Source of the DNA: Serratia grimesii NBRC 13537
GTDB taxonomy: Bacteria; Pseudomonadota; Gammaproteobacteria; Enterobacterales; Enterobacteriaceae
Assembly (NCBI RefSeq): GCF_001590905.1
Contig: NZ_BCTT01000011.1
Span: 186,001 to 250,000, forward strand
Direction of reading: 5' to 3'
DNA length: 64,000 bases
Below the pieces are notes generated by a model, which saw only the letters and a program-made list of their open reading frames with translations, did no database searches and was not told where the DNA came from. Position numbers and translations under genes: made by a program. This document shows, piece after piece, positions 52,898-61,114 of this stretch (position 1 is its first letter; the number at the start of each line of letters is the position of its first letter).

Positions 52898-53077
52898 TAA
52901 ATAATTCGAGTTGTATCAAGGCGGCAATCGAGAGAGACCGAATCACTTACACGCGTAAGTGATTCGGGTGACAAATCTGCCGTGAGCAGATTTGAACGCT
53001 GTGTGCCGCGGCCCGAAGGGGAGGCTCATGGATGGGCCGAATAACTGAGCGGCCAACGCGGATACAGCCTAGAGTAT
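52898..53077 (+). repeat. MITE-like palindromic repeat, copy B (long form)
   Basis: About 180 bp, same family as copy D on the opposite strand: shared modules GGTGACAAATCTGCC...GCAGATTTGAACGCTG, GCGGCCC.AAGGGG and CATGGA.GGGCC. The outer ends (TAATTCGAG, AGAGTAT) are degenerate compared with ATACCC/GGGTAT. In place of the CTTACTTAAGTAAG centre it has an 11-bp perfect stem GAATCACTTAC / GTAAGTGATTC (about 52940-52965). Confidence 0.75.
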
Positions 53078-53100
53078 GAAGGATAAAACGGCGGTGGGCA

Positions 53101-54354
53101 GTGAGTGGACTGAAGCAAGAGCTGAGTTTGGCGCAGGGCGTTGGGCTATTGTCCACTTCACTGCTGGGTACCGGCGTATTTGCCGTTCCTGCTTTGGCGG
53201 CCCAGGTGGCGCAGGGCGATAGCTTGTGGGCTTGGCCTGTGCTGATTGCATTGGTCTTTCCTATTGCTATCACCTTTGCGGCTCTGGGGCGGTATTTTCC
53301 CAGTGCCGGTGGTGCTGCTCACTTCGTCGGCCTGGCCTTTGGCCCGCGTATGGCGAAGGTGACCGGCTGGCTTTTTTTGTCGGTGATCCCCGTGGGATTG
53401 CCAGCGGCATTGCAGATTGCCGCAGGTTTTTGGCAGGCCACATTCGGTTGGAGTGCCAACGGCCTGCTGCTGGTGCAGATTGCCACGCTGGTGATTATCT
53501 GGTTACTGGGCATGCGCAGTGCTGGTTCCAGCGCTAATGTTCAAACGTTGATCGCGATTCTGGTGGTGGCGCTGGTCGCCGCTATTTGGTGGCGAGGCGA
53601 CATTTCACTGACTCACATTCCCTGGCCGACGTTCACCGAAATTTCTCCCCCTAATCTGTTCCATGCACTGGCAGTGATGTTCTGGTGCTTTGTTGGTTTG
53701 GAGGCGTTTGCGCATTTGGCGACAGAATTCCGTAACCCACAGCGCGATTTTCCACGTGCGCTGTTGTTTGGCATGTTGGTTGCCGGGGCGGTGTATTGGG
53801 GGTGTACCGTAGCGGTATTGCATTTTCATGCCTACGGTGAGCATCAGGCGGCGGCTGCGTCGTTGCCAGGTATTGTGGTGCAACTGTTTGGCCAACATGC
53901 GCTGTGGGTGGCCTGCATAATTGGTTATCTGGCCTGCTTCGCCAGCGTGAATATCTATACGCAAAGCTTCGCAAGGCTGGTGTGGTCGCAGGCGCAGGAT
54001 CGCCCTGACAGCGCGCTGGCCAAACTGTCCGCCGGGCAGGCACCTGTCAATGCACTCAGCGCAGTGGTCGGCAGTTGCCTGTTGTTCACCTTGCTGATTT
54101 ATACATTGAATCTGCCGCTGGATACGTTGCTGGTGTATGCCAATGGGATCTTCGTGTTTATTTATCTGTTGTGCATGCTGGCGGGCTGTCGGATTTTGCA
54201 TGGGCGTTCGCGCCTAATGGCGGCGACGGGCTTGGGGTTGTGTGTGTTGTTGATGGTGATCATCGGCTGGAAAAGCCTGTATGCGCTAGGAATGTTTGTA
54301 CTGATTGGGTTGATATTGCAATTTGCGTCGAAGGCGGCGTTGAAACAGCAATAA
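53101..54354 (+). CDS. yjeH: YjeH, L-methionine/branched-chain amino acid exporter
   Basis: 417 residues, APC superfamily, about ten to twelve membrane segments. It follows E. coli YjeH closely (LKQELSLAQGVGLLSTSLLG, TGWLFLSVIPVGLPAALQIA, FWCFVGLEAFAHLATEF, GYLACFASVNIYTQSFARLV). YjeH exports methionine and branched-chain amino acids. The start is GTG at 53101, 23 bp after repeat copy B, with only a weak ribosome site (GGTGGG). In E. coli the gene lies elsewhere, so this position is lineage-specific. Confidence 0.92.
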   Translation: MSGLKQELSLAQGVGLLSTSLLGTGVFAVPALAAQVAQGDSLWAWPVLIALVFPIAITFAALGRYFPSAGGAAHFVGLAFGPRMAKVTGWLFLSVIPVGLPAALQIAAGFWQATFGWSANGLLLVQIATLVIIWLLGMRSAGSSANVQTLIAILVVALVAAIWWRGDISLTHIPWPTFTEISPPNLFHALAVMFWCFVGLEAFAHLATEFRNPQRDFPRALLFGMLVAGAVYWGCTVAVLHFHAYGEHQAAAASLPGIVVQLFGQHALWVACIIGYLACFASVNIYTQSFARLVWSQAQDRPDSALAKLSAGQAPVNALSAVVGSCLLFTLLIYTLNLPLDTLLVYANGIFVFIYLLCMLAGCRILHGRSRLMAATGLGLCVLLMVIIGWKSLYALGMFVLIGLILQFASKAALKQQ

Positions 54355-54376
54355 GGGCGCGGTACTGCGCCCTTAT
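54351..54376. terminator. hairpin between yjeH and ubiK
   Basis: Perfect 10-bp stem ATAAGGGCGC / GCGCCCTTAT with loop GGTACT, between two convergent genes; only short T/A stretches follow. Confidence 0.65.
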
Positions 54377-54383
54377 CAATAAC

Positions 54384-54662
54384 TTACTCTGCGTCAGGCT
54401 GTTGTGCTACTGGTGCTGTGTTCAGCTTGCTTTCCAGCTCGTTCATACGCTGTTCCAGCAAGGCCAGTTTTTCACGGGTACGCAGCAGTACCTGAGTCTG
54501 CACGTCGAACTCTTCGCGGTTAACTAAATCCAGACGGGTGAGCTGTGACTGCAACACCTGACGGATTTTCTTCTCAACGTCTTCCCCGAATTCGCGCACA
54601 CCTTTAGGCATGGACTCATGCACCTGACGTGCGATCTGTTCAATTTTTTTCGGGTCAATCAT
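54384..54662 (-). CDS. ubiK: UbiK (YqiC), ubiquinone biosynthesis accessory factor
   Basis: 92 residues. Forms a complex with UbiJ and aids aerobic ubiquinone synthesis. The N-terminal amphipathic helix ([20 protein letters not shown]) and C-terminal trimeric coiled coil ([20 protein letters not shown]) match the family (BMFP). Transcribed away from the ribB leader. Confidence 0.94.
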   Translation of the reverse strand: MIDPKKIEQIARQVHESMPKGVREFGEDVEKKIRQVLQSQLTRLDLVNREEFDVQTQVLLRTREKLALLEQRMNELESKLNTAPVAQQPDAE

Positions 54663-54808
54663 GGCGTATCCCTTTCAGAGTTTAATAGCTGTCGCCTAGT
54701 GTAATGCGAGTTGCCCGCCGGATAAACTATTAACCGCATTCCCTGATGCTGACCGAATTGTGCTTTTGCCAATTGCCCTGATTAATCATTAGCGTTATAG
54801 TCGAGAAG

Positions 54809-54970
54809 CTTATTCTCAGGGCGGGGTGCAAGTCCCCACCGGCGGTAAATCACCTTTTACGGTGAAAGCCCGCGAGCGCTCAGCCAGTCTTTTGCAGTTT
54901 GGTTAGAGGTCAGCAGATCCGGTGTAATTCCGGGGCCGACGGTTATAGTCCGGATGGGAGAGAGTAACGG
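54809..54970 (+). promoter_or_regulatory. FMN riboswitch (RFN element) of ribB
   Basis: Contains the signature blocks: CTCAGGGCGGGGTGCAAGTC, CCACCGGCGGTAA, GCCCGCGAGCG, GGTCAGCAGATCCGGTG, AATTCCGGGGCCGACGG and TTATAGTCCGGATGGGAGAG. P1 is closed by TCTC near 54814 and GAGA near 54959. Binding of FMN reduces ribB expression. Confidence 0.95.
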
Positions 54971-55008
54971 TATCTGCCGGGTTTGTGCCCGCTTGCGTTA
55001 TTTTTTTA
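54966..55008 (+). terminator. riboswitch-controlled terminator upstream of ribB
   Basis: AACG...CCGGG / CCCG...GCGTT pairs across TATCTGCCGGGTTTGTGCCC, followed by ATTTTTTTA. It is the likely off-state of the FMN riboswitch; the ribB start lies about 70 bp further. Confidence 0.65.
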
Positions 55009-55079
55009 GCTATTGCTAGCTACTCCTCAAGTTCGCCCTGGTTCTGGTAATCCATAATTTATTAATGAGGTTTTTTACC

Positions 55080-55733
55080 ATGAATCAGACCCTACTTTCA
55101 GATTTCGGCACGCCGGTAGAACGCGTAGAACGCGCTCTTGAAGCATTGCGCAATGGGCGCGGTGTGATGGTGCTCGATGATGAAAATCGTGAAAACGAAG
55201 GTGACATGATCTTCGCCGCAGAAACCATGACCGTTGAGCAGATGGCACTGACCATCCGTCACGGCAGCGGTATTGTGTGCTTGTGTCTCACCGAAGACCG
55301 CCGTCAGCAGCTTGAGCTGCCGATGATGGTGACTAATAACTCCAGTCAGTTCCAGACAGCTTTCACCGTGACGATCGAAGCGGCGCAGGGCGTGACGACC
55401 GGTGTTTCGGCTTCCGACCGCCTGACCACTATCCGTGCGGCTATCGCTGATAACGCCAAGCCGAGCGATCTGAACCGCCCAGGCCACGTGTTCCCATTGC
55501 GTGCACAACCGGGTGGCGTACTGAGTCGTCGTGGCCATACCGAAGCGACTATTGATCTGGTGGCAATGGCGGGTTTCAAACCTGCCGGTGTGCTGTGTGA
55601 ACTGACTAACGATGATGGCAGCATGGCGCATGCGCCGGAAGTTATCCTGTTTGCCAAACAGCATGACATGACTGTACTGACCATCGAAGATCTGGTGGCT
55701 TATCGCCAGTCTCACGAAAAGAAAGCCAGCTGA
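55080..55733 (+). CDS. ribB: RibB, 3,4-dihydroxy-2-butanone 4-phosphate synthase
   Basis: 217 residues. Converts ribulose 5-phosphate to dihydroxybutanone phosphate and formate in riboflavin synthesis. Active-site motifs: [16 protein letters not shown] (acidic loop), [29 protein letters not shown] and [13 protein letters not shown]. The ATG at 55080 matches the E. coli start; a longer frame from 55065 is not used. Controlled by the upstream FMN riboswitch. Confidence 0.97.
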   Translation: MNQTLLSDFGTPVERVERALEALRNGRGVMVLDDENRENEGDMIFAAETMTVEQMALTIRHGSGIVCLCLTEDRRQQLELPMMVTNNSSQFQTAFTVTIEAAQGVTTGVSASDRLTTIRAAIADNAKPSDLNRPGHVFPLRAQPGGVLSRRGHTEATIDLVAMAGFKPAGVLCELTNDDGSMAHAPEVILFAKQHDMTVLTIEDLVAYRQSHEKKAS

Positions 55734-55757
55734 TATCCGACTGATTTTCTGAATATG

Positions 55758-55787
55758 AAAAAAGCCGCGTAACGCGGCTTTTTTTGT
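55758..55787. terminator. terminator between ribB and zupT
   Basis: GCCGCGT / ACGCGGC (55764-55770, 55772-55778) flanked by an A-run and seven T; suits both convergent genes. Confidence 0.9.
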
Positions 55788-55799
55788 GCCTGAAAATGA

Positions 55800-56567
55800 T
55801 TAACTGATGCCGCCGCTTTGCAATAATGCCAGGCTGAATCCCATTACTGCCATCCCACACAGCACGCCGTAGCTTGGGTTATTATGTGGGTCGATTTCTT
55901 TCGCTAATGGCATCAGCTCATCAACCGATAATGCCACCATGATACCGGCAACCGCGGCCATAATTGACGCCATTACTACCGGCGAGATCATCGGCCCGAG
56001 CAGCAGAAATGCCAGTACACCCCCGAGAATTTCCGCTAAACCGGAAATACCTGACCATAGCAGCGCTTTGGTTTTTGAGCCGGTGGCGGCATACACCGGA
56101 CCGGCGACCGCCAAGCCTTCAGGGATATTATGGATGGCAACGGCCAGCGCGATACCCATTCCCAACTCTAGATCGGTGCTGGCGGTAACGTAGGTAGCAA
56201 TACCCTCAGGGAAATTGTGCAGGCTAATGCCCAGCGTCAGTAACACAGCGGTACGTTTCAGATTGTGCGGCTTGAGTGGTTTCTGCAGCAAATCCTGAGG
56301 ATGCTGGTGCGGCAGCATGCGATCCAGCGCAAAGTAACCCAAAAGGCCAAGCATGAACATGCTGTACCCCAGCATAGGCGACATACCAACGGTGTGCAGC
56401 GCAGCGGGTAACATTTCCATCAGCGATATCAACAGCATAATCCCGGCGGCGAAGCCGAGAGCAAACGCCAGCATTCGGTTGGATGGCTTCTGGCCAATAA
56501 TGCCGAACAGCGCACCGACAAAGGTGGCGCCACCAGCCAGCAAGGTCAGGAGTAGCGGTACGGACAT
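55800..56567 (-). CDS. zupT: ZupT, zinc/divalent metal importer (ZIP family)
   Basis: 255 residues, eight membrane segments. Imports Zn2+, also Fe2+, Mn2+ and Co2+ in E. coli. Metal-site motifs HNFPEG (in [13 protein letters not shown]) and HNIPEG (in [13 protein letters not shown]) are present. The ATG at 56567 follows GAGGAG at a six-base spacing. The Shine-Dalgarno sequence directly abuts repeat copy C (56580-56671), which therefore forms the 5' leader; an in-frame ATG within the repeat would add 17 residues, but the short form matches E. coli. Confidence 0.95.
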   Translation of the reverse strand: MSVPLLLTLLAGGATFVGALFGIIGQKPSNRMLAFALGFAAGIMLLISLMEMLPAALHTVGMSPMLGYSMFMLGLLGYFALDRMLPHQHPQDLLQKPLKPHNLKRTAVLLTLGISLHNFPEGIATYVTASTDLELGMGIALAVAIHNIPEGLAVAGPVYAATGSKTKALLWSGISGLAEILGGVLAFLLLGPMISPVVMASIMAAVAGIMVALSVDELMPLAKEIDPHNNPSYGVLCGMAVMGFSLALLQSGGIS

Positions 56568-56579
56568 AGTTGTCTCCTC

Positions 56580-56671
56580 ATACCCGTCGTTTTCAAGTGA
56601 CAGCGTTGTTACCTGCACGCTGGGGATGAGCGAATTGGGTACCTGTCTGCAACTTGAAAGCTATCGGGTAT
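56580..56671. repeat. MITE-like palindromic repeat, copy C (short form)
   Basis: 92 bp from ATACCC to GGGTAT with terminal inverted repeats (TTTCAAG, CTTGAAA). It equals copy D with the central 110 bp removed: both share AGCGTTGTTACCTGCAC after the left end and a GATGAG.GA.TGGG block before the right end. It lies immediately upstream of the zupT ribosome site. Confidence 0.8.
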
Positions 56672-56864
56672 ATGCTGAAATTATTGTTTATTTTCTGATA
56701 CTAACAGACCAAAAGTATAAATCGAATGGATTTAGCTGATTGCTTCCATTGCTTTAACCATTCAAATTTATTGAAGATCATCATCACGGTTATCCGGCTG
56801 TGCCATTGAGGCAAACGGCGTAGTCTAGTCCTCAGAATATATTGTGACTAACCAAGGATCCTGT

Positions 56865-57647
56865 ATGAACACCTCTCGTATGCCTGCACTTTTCCTCGGT
56901 CACGGTAGCCCGATGAACGCACTGGAAGAAAACCGCTACACTCAGACATGGCGGCGGCTTGGTGAAACATTGCCACGTCCAAAGGCTATCGTCGCTGTTT
57001 CTGCCCACTGGTACACCCGTGGCACCGCGGTGACGGCGATGGAGAAACCAAAAACTATCCATGACTTTGGTGGGTTCCCGCAGGCGCTGTTTGATACACA
57101 GTATCCGGCTCCGGGGTCACCTGCGTTAGCGGCAAAAATCCAGCAACTACTGGCGCCAATCAACGTCACTGCAGACGTCAGTGAGTGGGGATTAGATCAT
57201 GGTACCTGGGGTGTACTGATCAAGATGTACCCTGAAGCGGATATCCCGATCGTACAGCTCAGCATCGATGGTACCCAGCGGGCAGAATATCATTATGAGC
57301 TGGGTCGCAAGCTGGCAGCATTGCGTGATCAAGGGGTGATGATCGTCGCCAGCGGCAACGTGGTGCATAATCTGCGGATGGTCAAATGGCAGGGCGAAGC
57401 TACCCCGTATCCGTGGGCGGCATCGTTTGATAAATTCGTGCGGGATAACCTGACTTATCAGGGTAATAACCATCCGCTGGTGAATTTTATGCAGCACGAA
57501 GGTGCGGCGTTGTCGAACCCAACGCCGGAACATTTCCTGCCACTGCTGTATGTGCTCGGTGGTTGGGACGGCAAGGAAGAAATCACCGTACCGGTAGATG
57601 GTATCGAGATGAGCTCTTTGAGCATGTTGTCGGTACAGGTCGGCTAA
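56865..57647 (+). CDS. ygiD: YgiD, 4,5-DOPA-extradiol-dioxygenase family protein
   Basis: 260 residues, LigB-like extradiol dioxygenase fold. Metal-ligand histidines appear in FLGHGSPMN (His13), SAHWYTRGT and the SGNVVHNLRMV motif. E. coli YgiD opens the ring of DOPA. ATG at 56865 after AAGGATC; a longer frame from 56844 is not used. It ends close to the convergent LacI-family gene. Confidence 0.93.
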   Translation: MNTSRMPALFLGHGSPMNALEENRYTQTWRRLGETLPRPKAIVAVSAHWYTRGTAVTAMEKPKTIHDFGGFPQALFDTQYPAPGSPALAAKIQQLLAPINVTADVSEWGLDHGTWGVLIKMYPEADIPIVQLSIDGTQRAEYHYELGRKLAALRDQGVMIVASGNVVHNLRMVKWQGEATPYPWAASFDKFVRDNLTYQGNNHPLVNFMQHEGAALSNPTPEHFLPLLYVLGGWDGKEEITVPVDGIEMSSLSMLSVQVG

Positions 57648-57653
57648 TCTGTC

Positions 57654-57673
57654 ACGCCAGCTTAGGCTGGCGT
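57654..57673. terminator. hairpin between ygiD and the LacI-family gene
   Basis: ACGCCAGC / GCTGGCGT (8 bp, loop TTAG). The right arm overlaps the 3' end of the regulator gene. No T-run, so weak evidence. Confidence 0.4.
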
Positions 57674-58687
57674 AGATTTATTGGCAAAACCGCAAGATTC
57701 CCGGATCACCAATGACGGTGGCAGAATGATGCGTTTTGGCGGCTCATCATTGCCTTGAATACGACTGTACAGCAATTCCCCAGCCTTGCGACCGATCTCG
57801 CGTGAGGCCACTGATACGGTGGTTAAACCCGGCTGTACCAAAGACGCTTCGGTAATATCATCAAACCCAATCAACGCAAAATCTCTGCCAACCTGGCGGT
57901 CGAACTTACGTAATGTCTGCATCACACCCAACGCAACAATATCCTGATAGCACAACGCTGCAGTGATTTCAGGGTGGGCCATCAACAACTGTTCCGCAGC
58001 TCTGGCACCAGAGCTCTGGCTCGCTTCACTGTCTACGATCCATTCCCCTTTTACCACAATGCCGTGTTCAACCAGCTTGCTGGTGTAGCCTCCAAGTCGC
58101 TGTGCGCGGGTGGTAGAGCTGATGGAGCCCCCAATAAACGCGATATGACGGTGTCCCAAATCCAGCAGGTGCTGAGTCGCCAATTGGGTGCCCAAGAAAT
58201 TATCGGTGCCGACAAAGTCAAAGTGCGCATCGGCCACCGGGCGGACTACCATAATGGCCGGTATCTTGCGGCGTTTCAGTGTTTCAAAAAACAGGGTAGG
58301 TGTTTGCCGGGCGGCGCACAGCACCATGCCGCTGGCACTGTTCTGCAGCAGCGAGTCGACAAATTTTTGCTGTCTGTCAGCCGACTCTTCGCTGTTAGCC
58401 AGAAATAGCATCAACTGATGACGTTCCATCTCTTGGCTAAGCCCAGCGGTCATCTCTGCATAAAACGGATTGGTGATATCGTGCAGTAGCAGACCGACCT
58501 GATTGCTGCTGCGATTACGCAGGTTAGCGGCGGTCTGGTTGTATACGTAGCCCAATTCATCAATGGCGCTCAGGACTCGCTTACGGGTGTCATCCGATAT
58601 GCGGCCGCGGTTGCGCAATACCATCGATACCGTGGCGGTAGAAACTTTTGCATGTGCGGCGACGTCCGCCAAGGTAATTGTGCTCAT
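57662..58687 (-). CDS. LacI-family regulator of the adjacent PTS locus
   Basis: 341 residues, full LacI length. HTH with the hinge (ITLADVAAHAKVSTATVSMV, YNQTAANLRN) and a periplasmic-binding-like effector domain (about 60-335: GLLLHDITNPFYAEMTAGLS, FVGTDNFLGTQLATQHLLD, ALIGFDDITEASLVQPGLTT). It is divergent from the isomerase-PTS operon; two palindromes that fit LacI-type operators lie in the shared region, one near its own start. Probably represses both units and is relieved by a sugar or its phosphate; the effector is unknown. Confidence 0.9.
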   Translation of the reverse strand: MSTITLADVAAHAKVSTATVSMVLRNRGRISDDTRKRVLSAIDELGYVYNQTAANLRNRSSNQVGLLLHDITNPFYAEMTAGLSQEMERHQLMLFLANSEESADRQQKFVDSLLQNSASGMVLCAARQTPTLFFETLKRRKIPAIMVVRPVADAHFDFVGTDNFLGTQLATQHLLDLGHRHIAFIGGSISSTTRAQRLGGYTSKLVEHGIVVKGEWIVDSEASQSSGARAAEQLLMAHPEITAALCYQDIVALGVMQTLRKFDRQVGRDFALIGFDDITEASLVQPGLTTVSVASREIGRKAGELLYSRIQGNDEPPKRIILPPSLVIRESCGFANKSTPA

Positions 58688-58719
58688 TTGATGTCCTGTC
58701 GGTACTGTTTGTCAGACTA

Positions 58720-58737
58720 AGGTATAACGATTAACCT
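58720..58737. promoter_or_regulatory. LacI-type operator O1
   Basis: AGGTATAACGATTAACCT, a palindrome centred on CG, 33 bp upstream of the LacI-family gene start. It shares the half-site AGGTTAATC with O2 and O3. Likely autoregulatory. Confidence 0.6.
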
Positions 58738-58762
58738 AATTTTTTAAAATAACGAAAATAAA

Positions 58763-58780
58763 TCGTGATTAATGTCACGA
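58763..58780. promoter_or_regulatory. CRP-like site in the LacI/PTS intergenic region
   Basis: TCGTGATTAATGTCACGA: CGTGA, six bases, TCACG, a perfect palindrome with the spacing of CRP sites (TGTGA-N6-TCACA). Confidence 0.5.
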
Positions 58781-58817
58781 AAATTCGGTTTTTTACGCGC
58801 TTGTTATCGGTTTTATG

Positions 58818-58837
58818 AGGTTAATCTCGTTAATCAG
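58818..58837. promoter_or_regulatory. LacI-type operator O2 (weak)
   Basis: AGGTTAATCTCGTTAATCAG, two GGTTAA/TTAATC halves with one extra base at the centre compared with O3. Confidence 0.4.
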
Positions 58838-58850
58838 CCTGTTTGTAATA

Positions 58851-58868
58851 AGGTTAATCGATTAATCT
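58851..58868. promoter_or_regulatory. LacI-type operator O3
   Basis: AGGTTAATCGATTAATCT, one change from a perfect palindrome, centred on CG, 34 bp before the isomerase start. Best operator candidate for the PTS operon. Confidence 0.65.
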
Positions 58869-58901
58869 TTTGCTATGTATTCAGTTCATAGGCAGAACAA
58901 T

Positions 58902-60671
58902 ATGGCAGAGCAACAGTATAAGGCTACGAGCTACGACAAGTTCCCGGAAGTGACCGTCCAGGGGTATGACGACGCCGCTTGGGAAGGATGGCAGGCTGTG
59001 ACTGAGGCTGTTAGTCGCAAAGTGGCTGCCCTTGGGTTGCGCAAAATCCTGTTGATCGTGGATTGCTACCATGGGGTGAATCTGGCAGAACTCACTGAGC
59101 ATTTTATCAATCCTCTGCAACCAGCCTGCAGCATCAACGCCGAGTTGGCCAAATACGATGAACCGCATATTCACGCGATGATTGAGCGCAATCTAACGGA
59201 TGACCGTGTGTTTGGCGTGCTGTCATGCCATGAAATGCCCGAATTTTTTGATATTGAACGTATACAGCAGTTACGTGATCAGATTGCGCGCGTCGACAGT
59301 GGGCTGGTCGTGGTATATGGGCCGGGCGCCGCGTTAATCGCCGAAGGGGATGTGCTGGTGTATGCCGATATGGCACGCTGGGAAATACAGCAGCGCTTCC
59401 GCCGTGGTGAGCTGGGTAACTGGGGCGCGGGCAATGTGGATGAAGATGTATTACGTCGCTACAAGCGGGCATTCTTTGTTGAATGGCGGGTCTTCGATCG
59501 CCATAAAACGCCACTGCTTCAGCGTGCGGATTTTGTATTGGACACGAACCAGGCCTGTAAACCGACATTAGTGTCCGGTACGGCATTCCATGCTGGATTA
59601 CAGCAGGCAACTCAACGCCCATTCCGCGTAGTGCCTTTTTTTGACCCCGGCATCTGGGGCGGACAGTGGATGAAAAACCAGTTTGATCTCGACCCGACGG
59701 CAGCCAACTACGCGTGGTGTTTTGACTGCGTGCCCGAGGAAAACAGCCTGCTAATGCGTTTTGGTGACGTTCGGGTCGAGATCCCCTCACAGGATTTGGT
59801 ACTGCTGTATCCACAGCCCTTATTGGGCGAAAAGGTACATGCCCGCTTTGGGGCTGAATTCCCCATTCGTTTTGACTTGTTGGACACCGTTGGTGGACAG
59901 AACCTCAGCTTCCAGGTTCACCCGCTGACGGAATACATCCAACAGCACTTTGGTATGCATTATACCCAGGATGAAAGCTATTACATTCTGGCTGCTGAAC
60001 CGGGAGCTGAAGTGTATCTGGGCATAAAAAATGGCGCAGACCCACAGGCGATGATGGCAGATCTTGCCATAGCCCAAAGAGGTGAAAAGGCATTTGATGA
60101 TCAGCGTTTTGTTAATCGGTTCCCGGCGCGTAAACACGATCACTTCTTGATCCCTGCGGGTACGGTGCATTGCTCAGGCGCGGGCTCCATGGTGTTGGAA
60201 ATCAGTGCTACGCCATACATTTTCACGTTCAAATTGTGGGACTGGGGCCGCCTGGGATTAGATGGTCAACCACGCCCTGTGCACCTACGGCACGGCGAGC
60301 AGGTGATCAACTGGCACTGTGACACCGACTGGGCAACGAAGCATCTGGTGAACCGTATTGAACCCGTTGCCGAGGGAGAAGGCTGGCAAGAAGAGCGGAC
60401 CGGTCTGCATGAGCGTGAATTTATCGAAACGCGACGTCACTGGTTTAGCGGGCCGGTACTGCATCATACAGAGGGCCGGGTCAATGTGCTGAACTTGGTT
60501 GAAGGCGAAGAGGCGGTGATCGAAAGCCCCGGTGGGTATTTCGCTCCCTTTGTGGTGCATTACGCGGAAACCTTTATCGTACCGGCCGCAGTAGGAGCGT
60601 ATCGCATTAGCCCTCATGGCCGAAGCTTGGGCAAAACCCTTGGCACGATTAAAGCCTGGGTAAGGGGATAA
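58902..60671 (+). CDS. two-domain class I mannose-6-phosphate isomerase with kinase-like N-terminal domain
   Basis: 589 residues, about 200 longer than E. coli ManA. The C-terminal half (from about residue 245, PFFDPGIWGGQWM) is a class I PMI cupin domain of the short Bacillus type, with zinc ligands Gln338 and His340 (FQVHP), Glu358 (QDESYYIL) and His423 (AGTVHC). The N-terminal 230 residues resemble nucleoside/sugar kinases (RKILLIVDCYHGVNLAE, VVVYGPGAALI, ADMARWEIQQRF, VEWRVFDRHKTPLLQRADF) but lack a GxxxxGKS P-loop. It should interconvert mannose 6-phosphate and fructose 6-phosphate. ATG 58902 was chosen over 58875, which has no ribosome site. Five bases before the IIA gene. Confidence 0.85.
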   Translation: MAEQQYKATSYDKFPEVTVQGYDDAAWEGWQAVTEAVSRKVAALGLRKILLIVDCYHGVNLAELTEHFINPLQPACSINAELAKYDEPHIHAMIERNLTDDRVFGVLSCHEMPEFFDIERIQQLRDQIARVDSGLVVVYGPGAALIAEGDVLVYADMARWEIQQRFRRGELGNWGAGNVDEDVLRRYKRAFFVEWRVFDRHKTPLLQRADFVLDTNQACKPTLVSGTAFHAGLQQATQRPFRVVPFFDPGIWGGQWMKNQFDLDPTAANYAWCFDCVPEENSLLMRFGDVRVEIPSQDLVLLYPQPLLGEKVHARFGAEFPIRFDLLDTVGGQNLSFQVHPLTEYIQQHFGMHYTQDESYYILAAEPGAEVYLGIKNGADPQAMMADLAIAQRGEKAFDDQRFVNRFPARKHDHFLIPAGTVHCSGAGSMVLEISATPYIFTFKLWDWGRLGLDGQPRPVHLRHGEQVINWHCDTDWATKHLVNRIEPVAEGEGWQEERTGLHEREFIETRRHWFSGPVLHHTEGRVNVLNLVEGEEAVIESPGGYFAPFVVHYAETFIVPAAVGAYRISPHGRSLGKTLGTIKAWVRG

Positions 60672-60676
60672 GTATC

Positions 60677-61105
60677 ATGTTGAAAGTGATTGTGATTTCT
60701 CATGGCCCAATGGCTGAAGCACTGATGACCAGTGCGCGTATGGTTTATGGCGAACTGCCAGGAACCAGTTATGTCGGCCTGAGCGAAAGCGCCGGTATTG
60801 AGGCTTTTAAACAAGATTTTGCTGCCGAACTGCACCGCGTGAGTGCGGGGGCTGATGGTGTACTGGTGCTGTGCGACATGCTGTGTGGCACGCCTTACAA
60901 CGTGGCCTGCCGCCATGCTTTTGATCCCGAAATACCCGTGCCAATGGCCGTGGTGACGGGAGTGAATTTCCCGATGTTATTGATGAGCGCCGAATTGCTG
61001 GAGGGGAAGGATGTTCAACAGGCGGCACAAGAGCTGGTGGCACAGGGGGGGGAGGCAATAGCCCTTGCTCGTCCGGCGCCAACGGCGCAATTGGACGATT
61101 TCTGA
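60677..61105 (+). CDS. PTS mannose-family IIA component
   Basis: 142 residues. Accepts phosphate from HPr on His9 (VIVISHGPMAEAL) and passes it to IIB. The core VLCDMLCGTPYNVACRH and GVNFPMLLMSAELL are typical of the EIIA-Man fold. Here IIA is a separate protein, as in sorbose- or gut-type systems, not fused to IIB as in E. coli ManX. Ten bases before IIB. Confidence 0.93.
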   Translation: MLKVIVISHGPMAEALMTSARMVYGELPGTSYVGLSESAGIEAFKQDFAAELHRVSAGADGVLVLCDMLCGTPYNVACRHAFDPEIPVPMAVVTGVNFPMLLMSAELLEGKDVQQAAQELVAQGGEAIALARPAPTAQLDDF

Positions 61106-61114
61106 GGAAAGAAT

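Noticed and set aside
59134-59814. 226-codon open frame antisense to the PMI fusion gene
   Set aside because: Composition rich in Arg, Pro and His, no signal or domain; the sense strand is clearly coding.
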